From Veillonellales bacterium (GTDB taxonomy: Bacteria; Bacillota; Negativicutes; Veillonellales; Dialisteraceae), in NCBI GenBank assembly GCA_944390485.1, contig CALXPQ010000002.1, positions 124,001-188,000 of the forward strand: 64,000 nt of DNA, read 5' to 3'. The first letter of the stretch is position 1. Each line of letters starts with the position of its first letter. The notes beneath the pieces are model-generated. The model was not told where the DNA came from and searched no databases. It was given only the letters and a program-made list of their open reading frames with translations. A program made the translations under genes and the position numbers. Positions 17,002 to 24,843 of this stretch are shown here, piece by piece.

Positions 17002-17086
17002 GGACGGATTCCCGAGTGGTTAAAGGGAGCAGACTGTAAATCTGCCGCCATTGGCTTCGTAGGTTCGAATCCTACTCCGTCCACCA
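17002..17086 (+). tRNA. tRNA-Tyr (GTA)
   Basis: 85 nt with a long variable arm and CCA; acceptor GGACGGA/TCCGTCC; anticodon loop CTGTAAA gives GTA. Confidence 0.97.
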
Positions 17087-17090
17087 TCAT

Positions 17091-17166
17091 CGCGGGGTGG
17101 AGCAGTTGGTAGCTCGTCGGGCTCATAACCCGAAGGCCGCAGGTTCAAGTCCTGCCCCCGCAACCA
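17091..17166 (+). tRNA. initiator tRNA-fMet (CAT)
   Basis: 76 nt with CCA. The first base C faces an A at position 72 (unpaired), and the anticodon stem has three consecutive G-C pairs (GGG/CCC) next to loop CTCATAA. Both are hallmarks of the initiator. Confidence 0.95.
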
Positions 17167-17192
17167 TGTTATATAATTCAATTTATATAAAT

Positions 17193-17268
17193 GCTGATAT
17201 AGCTCAGTCGGTAGAGCGTATCCTTGGTAAGGATAAGGTCACCAGTTCAATCCTGGTTATCAGCTCCA
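17193..17268 (+). tRNA. tRNA-Thr (GGT)
   Basis: 76 nt with CCA; acceptor GCTGATA/TATCAGC; anticodon loop TTGGTAA gives GGT. Confidence 0.97.
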
Positions 17269-17269
17269 T

Positions 17270-17346
17270 GGCGGCTTAGCTCAGTTGGCTAGAGCAAGCG
17301 GTTCATACCCGCTGTGTCCGGAGTTCAAATCTCTGAGCCGCCACCA
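17270..17346 (+). tRNA. elongator tRNA-Met (CAT)
   Basis: 77 nt with CCA; acceptor GGCGGCT/AGCCGCC fully paired, anticodon stem AGCGG/CCGCT with loop TTCATAC. Paired first base and body sequence fit elongator Met; a lysidine-type Ile tRNA is less likely. Confidence 0.9.
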
Positions 17347-17351
17347 CCACA

Positions 17352-17371
17352 AGCCCGCAAGGGCTTTTTTT
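17352..17371 (+). terminator. terminator of the five-tRNA unit
   Basis: AGCCC, loop GCAA, GGGCT, then seven T. It lies just before the tuf promoter. Confidence 0.85.
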
Positions 17372-17394
17372 CGTGCAGGAAAGCCCGGATTTCC

Positions 17395-17423
17395 TTGTAT
17401 CTCCTTGACTTTCTATGTATAAT
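17395..17423 (+). promoter_or_regulatory. tuf promoter
   Basis: TTGTAT (17395-17400), a 17-bp spacer and TATAAT (17418-17423), 43 bp before ATG 17466. Confidence 0.75.
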
Positions 17424-17465
17424 AATGGGAGCAGATTGTTTTTGCACAAAAATGGAGGAATTGAA

Positions 17466-18653
17466 ATGGCAAAAGCACATTATGAAAGAACCAAGCCGCA
17501 TGTAAACATCGGCACCATCGGTCACGTCGACCACGGCAAGACCACCCTGACCGCTGCGATCACCAAAGTCCTGTCCGACGAAGGCATGGCGAACTTCCTC
17601 GACTATGCTTCCATCGACAAGGCTCCGGAAGAAAGAGCGCGCGGCATCACCATCAACACCGCCACCGTCGAATACGAAACCGAAAACCGCCACTATGCGC
17701 ACGTCGACTGCCCCGGGCACGCTGACTATGTCAAGAACATGATCACCGGCGCAGCACAGATGGACGGCGCGATCCTCGTCGTCTCCGCTGCTGACGGCCC
17801 GATGCCGCAGACCCGCGAACACATCCTGCTGGCGAAGCAGGTCGGCGTACCGGCCATCGTCGTATTCCTGAACAAAGCTGACCAGGTCGACGATCCGGAA
17901 CTGATCGATCTCGTCGAAATGGAAGTGCGCGATCTGCTCACCGAATACGGCTATCCGGGCGACGACACCCCGATCATCGTAGGCTCCGCACTGGGCGCTC
18001 TGAACGGCGAACCGAAATATGTGCAGGCTGTCAAAGACCTGATGAAAGCGGTCGACGACTACATCCCGACCCCGGCGCGTGAAACCGACAAGCCGTTCCT
18101 GATGCCTGTCGAAGACGTGTTCACAATCACGGGCCGCGGCACCGTAGCGACCGGCCGTGTAGAACGCGGCACCGTCAAAGTAGGCGACGCAGCAGAAATC
18201 GTCGGTCTGCAGGATGAACCGAGACAGACGGTTGTCACGGGCGTAGAAATGTTCCGCAAGATCCTCGACCAGGCCATGGCAGGGGACAACATCGGCACGC
18301 TGCTGCGCGGCATCGACCGTAAGGAAATCGAAAGAGGCCAGGTCCTGGCGAAGCCGGGCAGCGTCCATCCGCACACGGAATTCACGGCTCAGGTGTATGT
18401 CCTGACGAAAGACGAAGGCGGCCGTCATACCCCGTTCTTCAACGGCTATCGTCCGCAGTTCTTCTTCCGCACGACGGACGTAACGGGCGACATCCAGCTG
18501 CCGGAAGGCACTGAAATGTGCATGCCTGGCGATAACATCGAAATGAGCGTAAAACTCATCACCCCGATCGCCATGGAAGAAGGACAGCGCTTTGCAATCC
18601 GCGAAGGCGGCCGTACGGTCGGCGCCGGCGTCGTTGCGAAGATCTCCAAATAA
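17466..18653 (+). CDS. tuf: translation elongation factor Tu
   Basis: 395 residues. Delivers aminoacyl-tRNA to the ribosome as a GTP complex. The G domain has GHVDHGKT (residues 19-26), the switch-[14 protein letters not shown] and NKAD; domains II and III follow at normal length. GGAGG-like sequence precedes the start. Codon use is strongly biased, as expected for a highly expressed gene. It has its own promoter and terminator and lies behind a tRNA cluster rather than after fusA, an arrangement like tufB of enterobacteria. Confidence 0.98.
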   Translation: MAKAHYERTKPHVNIGTIGHVDHGKTTLTAAITKVLSDEGMANFLDYASIDKAPEERARGITINTATVEYETENRHYAHVDCPGHADYVKNMITGAAQMDGAILVVSAADGPMPQTREHILLAKQVGVPAIVVFLNKADQVDDPELIDLVEMEVRDLLTEYGYPGDDTPIIVGSALGALNGEPKYVQAVKDLMKAVDDYIPTPARETDKPFLMPVEDVFTITGRGTVATGRVERGTVKVGDAAEIVGLQDEPRQTVVTGVEMFRKILDQAMAGDNIGTLLRGIDRKEIERGQVLAKPGSVHPHTEFTAQVYVLTKDEGGRHTPFFNGYRPQFFFRTTDVTGDIQLPEGTEMCMPGDNIEMSVKLITPIAMEEGQRFAIREGGRTVGAGVVAKISK

Positions 18654-18665
18654 TTTCTCCTGTAA

Positions 18666-18696
18666 AAAAGAGCATTCCTTCGGGAGTGCTCTTTTT
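18666..18696 (+). terminator. terminator after tuf
   Basis: AGAGCATTCC (18669-18678), loop TTCG, GGAGTGCTCT (18683-18692), then T-run. Ten-base arms with one G-T pair. Confidence 0.9.
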
Positions 18697-18755
18697 GCGT
18701 GCGCCGGAAGCCGTTATAATAAAAGACAGAATCCTGTGAGAAAGAAGGGACCGCC

Positions 18756-19781
18756 ATGACTGAGGCAGACAGCTCCAGCAAATATTTCCGCATCCTCGAA
18801 ATGTACCTGCGCCTCCTCGACGGAGAGAAGCTCACCCGGAAAGGCGAGGCCGAACGGTACGGCGTGGACGTGCGCAGCATCCAGCGGGACATCGACGCGC
18901 TCCGCACCTTCCTCGCCGGGCAGCAGCTGAGCGGCTTCTCCCAGTCCGTCGTGTACGACTGGCACGAGAAGGGCTACGTGCTGAAAGGGAATAAAAAGGA
19001 CCTGACGCGGGAAGAAGCGCTAGCGCTCTGCAAGATCCTGCTGGAGAGCCGCGCCTTCACGAAAGACGAGATGGGGAGCATCGTGGACAAGATCATCCGG
19101 AGCGCCGTGCCCCGCCGGATGATCGGGCCGGTGCAGCAGCTCGTGAATAATGAGAAGCAGTATTATGAAGAGCTGCAGCACCACGACGGGGCGCTCCTGG
19201 ACAAGATCTGGGCGATCGGCGACGCGGTGAGCCGCCGGTGCACGCTTACGATCCGATACGAGCGGAAAGACGGCGTGGAAGTGAACCGCACGGTGAAGCC
19301 GCTCAGCATCATGTTCTCCGAATACTATTTCTACCTCATCGCGGAGATGGCGGACCCGTCGGAAGCGGGGCTCACGCGGGAGACGTACTGCTTCCCCACG
19401 GTATACCGGCTGGACCGCATCCACAGCTTCGAAGAGGGCGAGCCTTTCAAAGTGGACTACAGCCGGCGCTTCCAGAGCGGAGAAGTGCGGAAGCGCATCC
19501 AGTACATGTACGGCGGCCGGCTGGAGCACGTGGTCTTCGAATACACCACGGCCGACTCGGTGGACCATGTGCTGGACCGCCTGCCCACGGCGAAGATCGA
19601 GAGAAAGGAGCCGGACGGCGAGGGGCGGACGAAGTACACCATCTCGGCAGAGGTGTACGGCCTCGCCGGCATCCGCCTGTGGATCCGGAGCCAGGGTCCG
19701 CAGATCCGGGTGACGGCGCCGGAGCAGCTCGTGAAAGAAATCAAAGAAGAACTCCAGACGACCATCGGGCTCTACCGGTGA
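18756..19781 (+). CDS. WYL-domain transcriptional regulator
   Basis: 341 residues. The N-terminal DeoR-like winged helix (about 10-70, including RKGEAERYGVDVRSIQRDID) binds DNA. A helical middle follows, then a WYL domain (about 155-235, with IRYERKDG and VKPLSIMFSEYYFYLIAEM). The C-terminal WCX extension runs to the end. WYL proteins sense ligands, sometimes nucleotides or ssDNA. The target is unknown; ompM downstream has its own promoter and operator-like array. A terminator follows directly. Confidence 0.88.
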   Translation: MTEADSSSKYFRILEMYLRLLDGEKLTRKGEAERYGVDVRSIQRDIDALRTFLAGQQLSGFSQSVVYDWHEKGYVLKGNKKDLTREEALALCKILLESRAFTKDEMGSIVDKIIRSAVPRRMIGPVQQLVNNEKQYYEELQHHDGALLDKIWAIGDAVSRRCTLTIRYERKDGVEVNRTVKPLSIMFSEYYFYLIAEMADPSEAGLTRETYCFPTVYRLDRIHSFEEGEPFKVDYSRRFQSGEVRKRIQYMYGGRLEHVVFEYTTADSVDHVLDRLPTAKIERKEPDGEGRTKYTISAEVYGLAGIRLWIRSQGPQIRVTAPEQLVKEIKEELQTTIGLYR

Positions 19782-19784
19782 AGG

Positions 19785-19807
19785 ACGCGGCGCAGGCCGC
19801 GTTTTTT
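19785..19807 (+). terminator. terminator after WYL regulator
   Basis: ACGCGGC (19785-19791), loop GCAG, GCCGCGT (19796-19802), TTTTTT. Confidence 0.85.
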
Positions 19808-19916
19808 ATTGCCCGTTTTTCTGTAAATTCACGGTCAAATCTCAGGATGGGCCTCTGCTTTTACAATTTTAGGAAGCTTCTCAGAAAACTGAAAGGGCCG
19901 CTGCCGGAGGCATTTT

Positions 19917-19976
19917 CTGTGAAGATCCTGTCAGGAAACTGGCCTCATGGCAGGCATGCTGTCAAGTCTCTGCCAT
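19917..19976 (+). promoter_or_regulatory. Pho-box-like direct-repeat array upstream of ompM
   Basis: Seven-base repeats spaced by four bases (11-bp period): CTGTGAA (19917), CTGTCAG (19928), CTGGCCT (19939), then after 20 bp CTGTCAA (19959) and CTGCCAT (19970). The E. coli Pho box is CTGTCAT-N4-CTGTCAT, so a PhoB/OmpR-family regulator is the likely binder. The array lies about 85 bp upstream of the -35 box. Confidence 0.55.
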
Positions 19977-20059
19977 AGACCGATAAAGGAACGGTAAAAA
20001 TCGGTAAAAACCGGATTTCAAGGGTTTGCATGCGCTCTGTAAAACTTAAGTAAATCCTA

Positions 20060-20088
20060 TTGACCTCTATTAAAGCCTGCTTTATAGT
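20060..20088 (+). promoter_or_regulatory. ompM promoter
   Basis: TTGACC (20060-20065), a 17-bp spacer and TATAGT (20083-20088). The resulting leader is about 125 nt long. Confidence 0.75.
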
Positions 20089-20220
20089 GGGAATGTCTTC
20101 GGGACAGGCCGGCCCCGAAGGCACGGAAAAAGAAGAGGCAGAGGAAACAGGGAAGCTCCGCCAGGCGTCTTTTCCGGAAGAACTGGCCAACGTATTTTCC
20201 TCAAAAAGGAGCGCAGAAGA

Positions 20221-21552
20221 ATGAAAAAAATTCTTGCCATGGCAGCGGCCGCTGCCCTCGCAGCCGGTGCGTCCGCATTTGCTGCCAACCCGTTTTCCGA
20301 TGTGTCCACGTCTGACTGGGCGTATCAGGCCGTATCCGATCTCTCCGATCAGGGCATCGTAGAAGGCTATCCGGACGGCACGTTCAAAGGCCAGACGAAC
20401 ATCACCCGCTATGAAATGGCGCAGATCGTGGCCCGCCTCATGGCGAAAGAAGATCAGTACAACGCAGAGCAGCGCGCCACCATCGACAAACTCGCTGCGG
20501 AATATGCCGATGAACTGGACAGCCTCGGCGTGCGCGTGACGAACCTCGAAAAGAAAGTGGGCAACATCTCCTGGAGCGGCGACGCCCGCATGCGTTTCCA
20601 GGATCTGGACACGGATGAAGATACGTACAAGGCCCGTGTCCGCCTGAATATGACCGCACAGGTGAATGACGAAGTCAAGATCATCGGCCGCTTCAAGACC
20701 GAAGCAACCCTGACTGACGACAGCGACGCTCAGACCACCATGGACCGCCTGCATGCGCTGTGGCAGCCCACGGACCGCTTCAGCTTCGACATCGGCCGCA
20801 CGGACCTCTTCCTCGGCCAGACCGGCTACCTCTATGATGACCGCTTCCAGGGCATCATCGCCAAGTACAAAGCCGGCAGCTGGGGCGCGGAAGTCGGCTA
20901 CGGCCGTGAATGGAAGCAGTCCACCGAAGCGTCTGACCTTCTCGGCGATGGCTCCACCCGCGAGACCTTCTACGTACAGGCCAACACGAAAGTGGGCGAC
21001 CGCGTCCGCCTGAATGCGTTCTACCAGAACTTCGCCGACGGCTGGGGAACCAACTATCATTACGACAAGGATGGAAAAGTAGATGGTTCCAATGCGAAAT
21101 ACATTTCCGGCGATAAGGGTGTCTCTCTCTACGGCATCGGTGCGCGCATCGATCTGGGCGGCCAGTTCTACATCGACGGCGACTTCATCCAGAATACGTC
21201 GGATGTAACGATTCGGGATTATGCTGGAAACAAGAGCACGTTTGATAAACCGGTCATGTGGGTGGCCGGCCTGAATTACGGCAAGGAAGACCTGAAGAAT
21301 CCGGGCACCTTCTGGATGGGCGTGCACTATGTGGACGCAGAAGCAGGCTCCTACATCGGCGCTTCCACCCTCGACATCACGAAGATTCTTGATAATTCCG
21401 TCTACAGCGGCGCGGAATTCTGGGTGGCGGAAATCAACTACGCTCTGGCGAAGAATATCTCCCTCGACGGCTACTACTACTTCGGCGGCGACTATGACGA
21501 CGGCACCGATTTCGGCGATATGTACGGCGTGGAACTGAATTACAAGTTCTGA
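20221..21552 (+). CDS. ompM: SLH-domain outer-membrane porin (OmpM type)
   Basis: 443 residues. Signal peptide (MKKILAMAAAAALAAGASAFA) cleaved near residue 21. One S-layer homology domain follows (about 23-75, NPFSDVSTSDWAYQAVSDLS to YEMAQIVARLM), then a short coiled coil (about 80-115). A beta-barrel runs to the end (about 120-443) and closes with a terminal Phe (GVELNYKF). In Negativicutes such proteins form trimeric pores and, through the SLH domain, tie the outer membrane to polyamine-modified peptidoglycan. AAGGAGCG precedes the start. The gene is single, with its own promoter, regulatory array and terminator. Confidence 0.92.
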   Translation: MKKILAMAAAAALAAGASAFAANPFSDVSTSDWAYQAVSDLSDQGIVEGYPDGTFKGQTNITRYEMAQIVARLMAKEDQYNAEQRATIDKLAAEYADELDSLGVRVTNLEKKVGNISWSGDARMRFQDLDTDEDTYKARVRLNMTAQVNDEVKIIGRFKTEATLTDDSDAQTTMDRLHALWQPTDRFSFDIGRTDLFLGQTGYLYDDRFQGIIAKYKAGSWGAEVGYGREWKQSTEASDLLGDGSTRETFYVQANTKVGDRVRLNAFYQNFADGWGTNYHYDKDGKVDGSNAKYISGDKGVSLYGIGARIDLGGQFYIDGDFIQNTSDVTIRDYAGNKSTFDKPVMWVAGLNYGKEDLKNPGTFWMGVHYVDAEAGSYIGASTLDITKILDNSVYSGAEFWVAEINYALAKNISLDGYYYFGGDYDDGTDFGDMYGVELNYKF

Positions 21553-21572
21553 TCTCCCCCGGAACCGGAAAG

Positions 21573-21599
21573 AGGATCTCCTCATGGAGGTCCTTTTTT
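21573..21599 (+). terminator. terminator after ompM
   Basis: AGGATCTCC (21573-21581), loop TCAT, GGAGGTCCT (21586-21594), T-run. Confidence 0.85.
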
Positions 21600-21738
21600 C
21601 GTGCGCCGGCTGCCCTGCCGCGAGGCGCGCTCTGTCAATTTTCCGTGAAGGCGGGCGGGGCCGGCGGATTTTACAATTTTGATGCACTCCATACAGAAGG
21701 GGCGGCAGGGGCGCTTCGAAGTGCGATGCAGGGACGGA

Positions 21739-21832
21739 CGGTCAGGCACGCGTCATGATGGGAGGCCCTCTGTCAGCAGCGGGTCATGGGACAGTCAGGG
21801 ACGGGAAAATTTCCGTCAATTTCTTCCGTCAG
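21739..21832 (+). promoter_or_regulatory. second Pho-box-like array (GTCA repeats)
   Basis: GTCA cores at 21741, 21752, 21772, 21783, 21794, 21815 and 21828; most intervals are 11 or 20-21 bp. The clearest block is CTGTCAG-CAGC-GGGTCAT-GGGA-CAGTCAG (21770-21798), three seven-base repeats at an exact 11-bp period. It precedes an orphan promoter at 21871-21899. Confidence 0.55.
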
Positions 21833-21870
21833 GGGAAAGACAGGGCCGTGTAAAACCTTCGTCAGAGCCG

Positions 21871-21899
21871 TTGACGGGGCGGCGCGCGGCGCCTATAGT
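21871..21899 (+). promoter_or_regulatory. orphan promoter downstream of GTCA array
   Basis: TTGACG (21871-21876), a 17-bp spacer and TATAGT (21894-21899). The -10 box is the same as that of ompM. No gene follows before the terminator at 22020-22046. Confidence 0.6.
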
Positions 21900-21905
21900 A
21901 GAACC

Positions 21906-22046
21906 ATAAGGCAGACATCCTCCGCAGGAAGCCGGGGCGGCAGCGACATCTCCCCCTTTCGGTGCGCTGACCCTTCTCCCCCGCAGGCCCCGGCTTTCGC
22001 AGTTTATCTGGACAGGAAAAGAGATCTCTCCGGAGGTCTCTTTTTT
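21906..22046 (+). ncRNA. candidate small RNA, possibly phosphate-regulated
   Basis: A transcript of about 140 nt is bounded by the promoter at 21871-21899 and a strong terminator (AGAGATCTC/GAGGTCTCT, 22020-22041, plus T-run). It contains a perfect 10-bp stem, AAGCCGGGGC (21929-21938) with GCCCCGGCTT (21987-21996). No open frame with a ribosome site is seen. It could instead be the leftover leader of a lost ompM-like gene. Confidence 0.4.
22020..22046 (+). terminator. terminator of the small-RNA candidate
   Basis: AGAGATCTC and GAGGTCTCT pair over nine positions with one G-U, loop TCCG, followed by TTTTTT. Confidence 0.8.
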
Positions 22047-22099
22047 GCATGCGGGAGACACGGCGTCCCTGCCCGGCGGACCGGCAGGCCGCAGGCATG

Positions 22100-22122
22100 A
22101 AAAAACGCCGCACAGGGCGGCG
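22100..22122 (-). terminator. terminator of the ABC importer operon
   Basis: On the minus strand CGCCGC, loop CCTGT, GCGGCG, then six T. Confidence 0.75.
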
Positions 22123-22137
22123 GGAAAAAGAGCAGAT

Positions 22138-23787
22138 TCATCTCATATGGCGGCGGAGGGCGAGCAGCGCCGCGGTGGTGAGGCCCACGCAGAGCACGGC
22201 CATGCACATGCCGAGGGAGACGCTGCCCTGCTCGAATTCGCGCATGATGTACGTGGAGACCACCAGCGTATTCGGCGGCGCGATGAGGCTCGGCGCGACG
22301 AGCTCCCGCACGGAGATGATGAAGGTCATCATCCAGCCCGCGGCGATGCCCTTCAGGAGGAGCGGGAAGGTGATGCGGCGGAAGATGTAGAAGCGGCTCC
22401 CGCCGAAGACGCGGCCCGCGTCGAGGAGACTGCCGCTGATCTGCGTGAAGGACGACGTGACGTACTGGATGGTGTAGGGCAGGAAGAGCGCCGTGTAGGT
22501 GACCACGAGGATGCCCAGCGTATTGTACAGGGGCAGGACGTCGTAGATGCCGTTCCAGAAGAGCATGAGGCCGATGACGAGCACGATGCCCGGCAGCATT
22601 TCCGGCAGGAGCCCCGCGGCTTCGAGGAGACGGCCGGTCCTGCCGCGGGCGCGGCGCACCGCGAGCACCACCGCCGTGCCGAGGACGGCGCAGAGTGTGG
22701 CGGCGGTCACGCCGAGGAAAAGGCTGTTCGCCATGGCGGACACGGCGTTCTCATTGTCCGCAAAGAGCTCCGCATAGTGGGCGAGGGTGAAATTGCCCGC
22801 GGCGAGGCCGTAGCCGCGGAGCCGGATGAGAGAGGTGGCGATGACAGAGAAATAGGGGATGCCGATGGCGAGGAGGAGCACCAGCGCCACGTAGCCCCAG
22901 GCGAGGACGCGCGCCGCGCCCCGGAGCGGCGTCAGGGTGAGGCGCACGCCCCGGCCGCCCACGAGCCGGTAGCTCTTCCGCCGGGTGATGGCGTTCTGCA
23001 CCATCCACAGCAGGAGGCAGATCGTGACGAGTACCGAGGCGAGCACCGCCGCCTTGCCGAAGGAGATGGGCGCCACCGCCGCGTAGCGGTGGATGTCCGT
23101 GGTGAAGACGTCGAAGCCGATGCGCCGGCCCAGCGTGTACGGCGTGCCGTATTCCGAGAGGGTCTTCACGAAGACCAGGAGCGCCCCGATGGCGTAGTTC
23201 CCCGCCAGGAGCGGCAGGAGCACCCGGCGGCACCGCAGGGGGAACTGCGCGCCCAGCACGGCGGCGGATTCCTCCAGACTGGAGGGGATATTGTCCATGG
23301 CGTTCCGCAGGATGGTCAGCAGGAAGGGGAAGACGTGGAGGCTCATCACGAGGACGAGGCCGCCCAGCGTGAAGAAAACCGGCGCTCCGTCCGGCAGGCC
23401 GGGCACGAGCTGGCTCAGGAGCCCCCGCTTCTGCATGAAAAGGATCCATCCCATGGAAGCGATGTACGGCGGCGTCATGAAGGGGACGAGGAAAAGGATG
23501 TCGAACGCCCTGTGCCGGGCCATGTCCGTGCGGGAGAACAGGTATGCCAGCGGCGCGGCGATGACCGTGGACGTGAGGACCACGAGGACGCCCAGCAGGA
23601 GGGAGTTGGCGATCATCCGGAGATTTTCAGGTGCGCCGAGCACGGCGGCTGCCGGAGACAGCGCAAGGCGGCCGTCCAGGACAACCGCCTTGAGAAAGAC
23701 CGAGAGCAGGGGGCACACCACGAGGAAGAGGAGCAGCGCGCCCAGCAGAAAGGCCGGGGCCCGCTCCGTCAGCCGGTCGAGATGCAT
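22138..23787 (-). CDS. ABC importer permease, double-domain (iron/phosphonate type)
   Basis: 549 residues with about twelve membrane helices in two homologous halves, each with a binding-protein-dependent transport (EAA-like) loop, as in FbpB/AfuB and AEP-type permeases. It forms the membrane channel for the neighbouring lipoprotein and ATPase. It is the last gene of a three-gene minus-strand unit, starting 10 bp after the binding-protein stop. The substrate is Fe(III) or 2-aminoethylphosphonate by family; which of the two cannot be told here. Confidence 0.88.
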   Translation of the reverse strand: MHLDRLTERAPAFLLGALLLFLVVCPLLSVFLKAVVLDGRLALSPAAAVLGAPENLRMIANSLLLGVLVVLTSTVIAAPLAYLFSRTDMARHRAFDILFLVPFMTPPYIASMGWILFMQKRGLLSQLVPGLPDGAPVFFTLGGLVLVMSLHVFPFLLTILRNAMDNIPSSLEESAAVLGAQFPLRCRRVLLPLLAGNYAIGALLVFVKTLSEYGTPYTLGRRIGFDVFTTDIHRYAAVAPISFGKAAVLASVLVTICLLLWMVQNAITRRKSYRLVGGRGVRLTLTPLRGAARVLAWGYVALVLLLAIGIPYFSVIATSLIRLRGYGLAAGNFTLAHYAELFADNENAVSAMANSLFLGVTAATLCAVLGTAVVLAVRRARGRTGRLLEAAGLLPEMLPGIVLVIGLMLFWNGIYDVLPLYNTLGILVVTYTALFLPYTIQYVTSSFTQISGSLLDAGRVFGGSRFYIFRRITFPLLLKGIAAGWMMTFIISVRELVAPSLIAPPNTLVVSTYIMREFEQGSVSLGMCMAVLCVGLTTAALLALRRHMR

Positions 23788-23796
23788 GGGGCCTCC

Positions 23797-24804
23797 TTAC
23801 CGGCAGAGCGCGTTCAGCTTCGCCGCCGTGTCGGAGGCGATGCCCATCATCTTATCCCATTCCGCGGGGATCTGCGGGATGTCGGCGAGCGGAGTGCCCT
23901 TGGCCTGCACGTCGCTCCGGCCGGGGATGAGGTACGCGTCGGCTACCATCTGCTGCACCTCATCGGAAAGCAGGTAATCCATGAACTGCTTCGCGTTGTC
24001 CATATCCGGCGCGTCCTTCATGATCATCGCCGGACGGGGATTCACGATGGTGCCGCCCTTCGGGTAGTAGATGGCGAGCGGCTCGCCCTTCTTCATGGAC
24101 GAATAGGCGTTGTAATCCACGCCTGCCACGAGGATGCCCTTCTCCCCGGTGGTGACCGCTTCGAGGGCGGCTTTATTCGCGCCGGGCACGGTCATGCCAT
24201 TCTTCGCCATGCCCTCCAGCGCGTCCCAGCCGTAGCGGTTCACGAAGCCCGCGAGGAAATCCTTGCACGCGCCGGACTTCTCCGGGTCCGGGATGGCGAG
24301 CAGGCCCTGATACTTCGGGTCGGCCAGCTCCGCCCAGTCCGCGTCGAGCTGCGGCACCACCGTGGTATTGTAGATGACGCCCACCGCGGACGCGCTGTAG
24401 CCCACGAGCTGGTTGTCGTTGTCTGCAAATTCTTTCACCAGCTTGTCCGCGTTCTGCGGCTTGTACGAGGCGAGCGCGCCCTGATGCTTCATGGAGAGCC
24501 CGTCCGACCAGGACGCGAGGATTACCACGTCGGCCGCGGGATTGGCCTTCTCCGCTTCGAGCCGGGCGAGGATCTCCCCGGTCGTGCCCTGGAACTGCTC
24601 CACCTTGATGCCCGTCTTCGCTTCGAAGCCCTTGGCGATCTTGTTGGCGAGGCCCGCCGGCGACGGCATGTACACCGTCACCTTGCCGCTCTCCTTCGGA
24701 GCGGCCGGGGTGGCGGATTTTTCCGCGCCGCCGCAGGCGGAAAGAGACAGGGCGAGACAGGCGGCCGTGCCGAGAAGTGCGAAACGTTTCATTCTGTGAT
24801 TCAT
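23797..24804 (-). CDS. ABC importer substrate-binding lipoprotein (iron/AEP type)
   Basis: 335 residues. A lipoprotein signal peptide ends in LALSLSACGG, so Cys is lipidated. The mature protein has the class-II periplasmic binding fold: KVTVYMPSPAGLANKIAKGFE, ADVVILASWSDGL, a mid-protein AIPDPEKSGAC hinge and YYPKGGTIVNPRPAMI. These are features of the FbpA/AfuA/PhnS group that bind Fe(III) or phosphonates. It is the second gene of the unit. The two-tyrosine iron signature typical of FbpA is not obvious, so a non-iron substrate remains open. Confidence 0.88.
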   Translation of the reverse strand: MNHRMKRFALLGTAACLALSLSACGGAEKSATPAAPKESGKVTVYMPSPAGLANKIAKGFEAKTGIKVEQFQGTTGEILARLEAEKANPAADVVILASWSDGLSMKHQGALASYKPQNADKLVKEFADNDNQLVGYSASAVGVIYNTTVVPQLDADWAELADPKYQGLLAIPDPEKSGACKDFLAGFVNRYGWDALEGMAKNGMTVPGANKAALEAVTTGEKGILVAGVDYNAYSSMKKGEPLAIYYPKGGTIVNPRPAMIMKDAPDMDNAKQFMDYLLSDEVQQMVADAYLIPGRSDVQAKGTPLADIPQIPAEWDKMMGIASDTAAKLNALCR

Positions 24805-24843
24805 GAGAGAGACTCCTTTCCAAATTCGGTATGTGATGCAGAT

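Larger units (their letters stand above)
19808..20220. other. ompM regulatory region, no gene
   Basis: 413 bp without a credible gene. It holds TTTTACAATTTT at 19858-19869 (also found at 21669-21680), a Pho-box-like repeat array (19917-19976), the direct repeat CGGTAAAAA at 19992-20000 and 20002-20010, the promoter 20060-20088 and a long 5' leader of about 125 nt before ATG 20221. Confidence 0.6.
21600..22099. other. gene-free region with Pho-box-like repeats and orphan promoter
   Basis: No credible protein gene. It contains TTTTACAATTTT (21669-21680, shared with the ompM upstream region), GTCA repeats, a complete promoter and a structured transcript ending in a terminator at 22046. These parts are listed separately. 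Confidence 0.6.
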
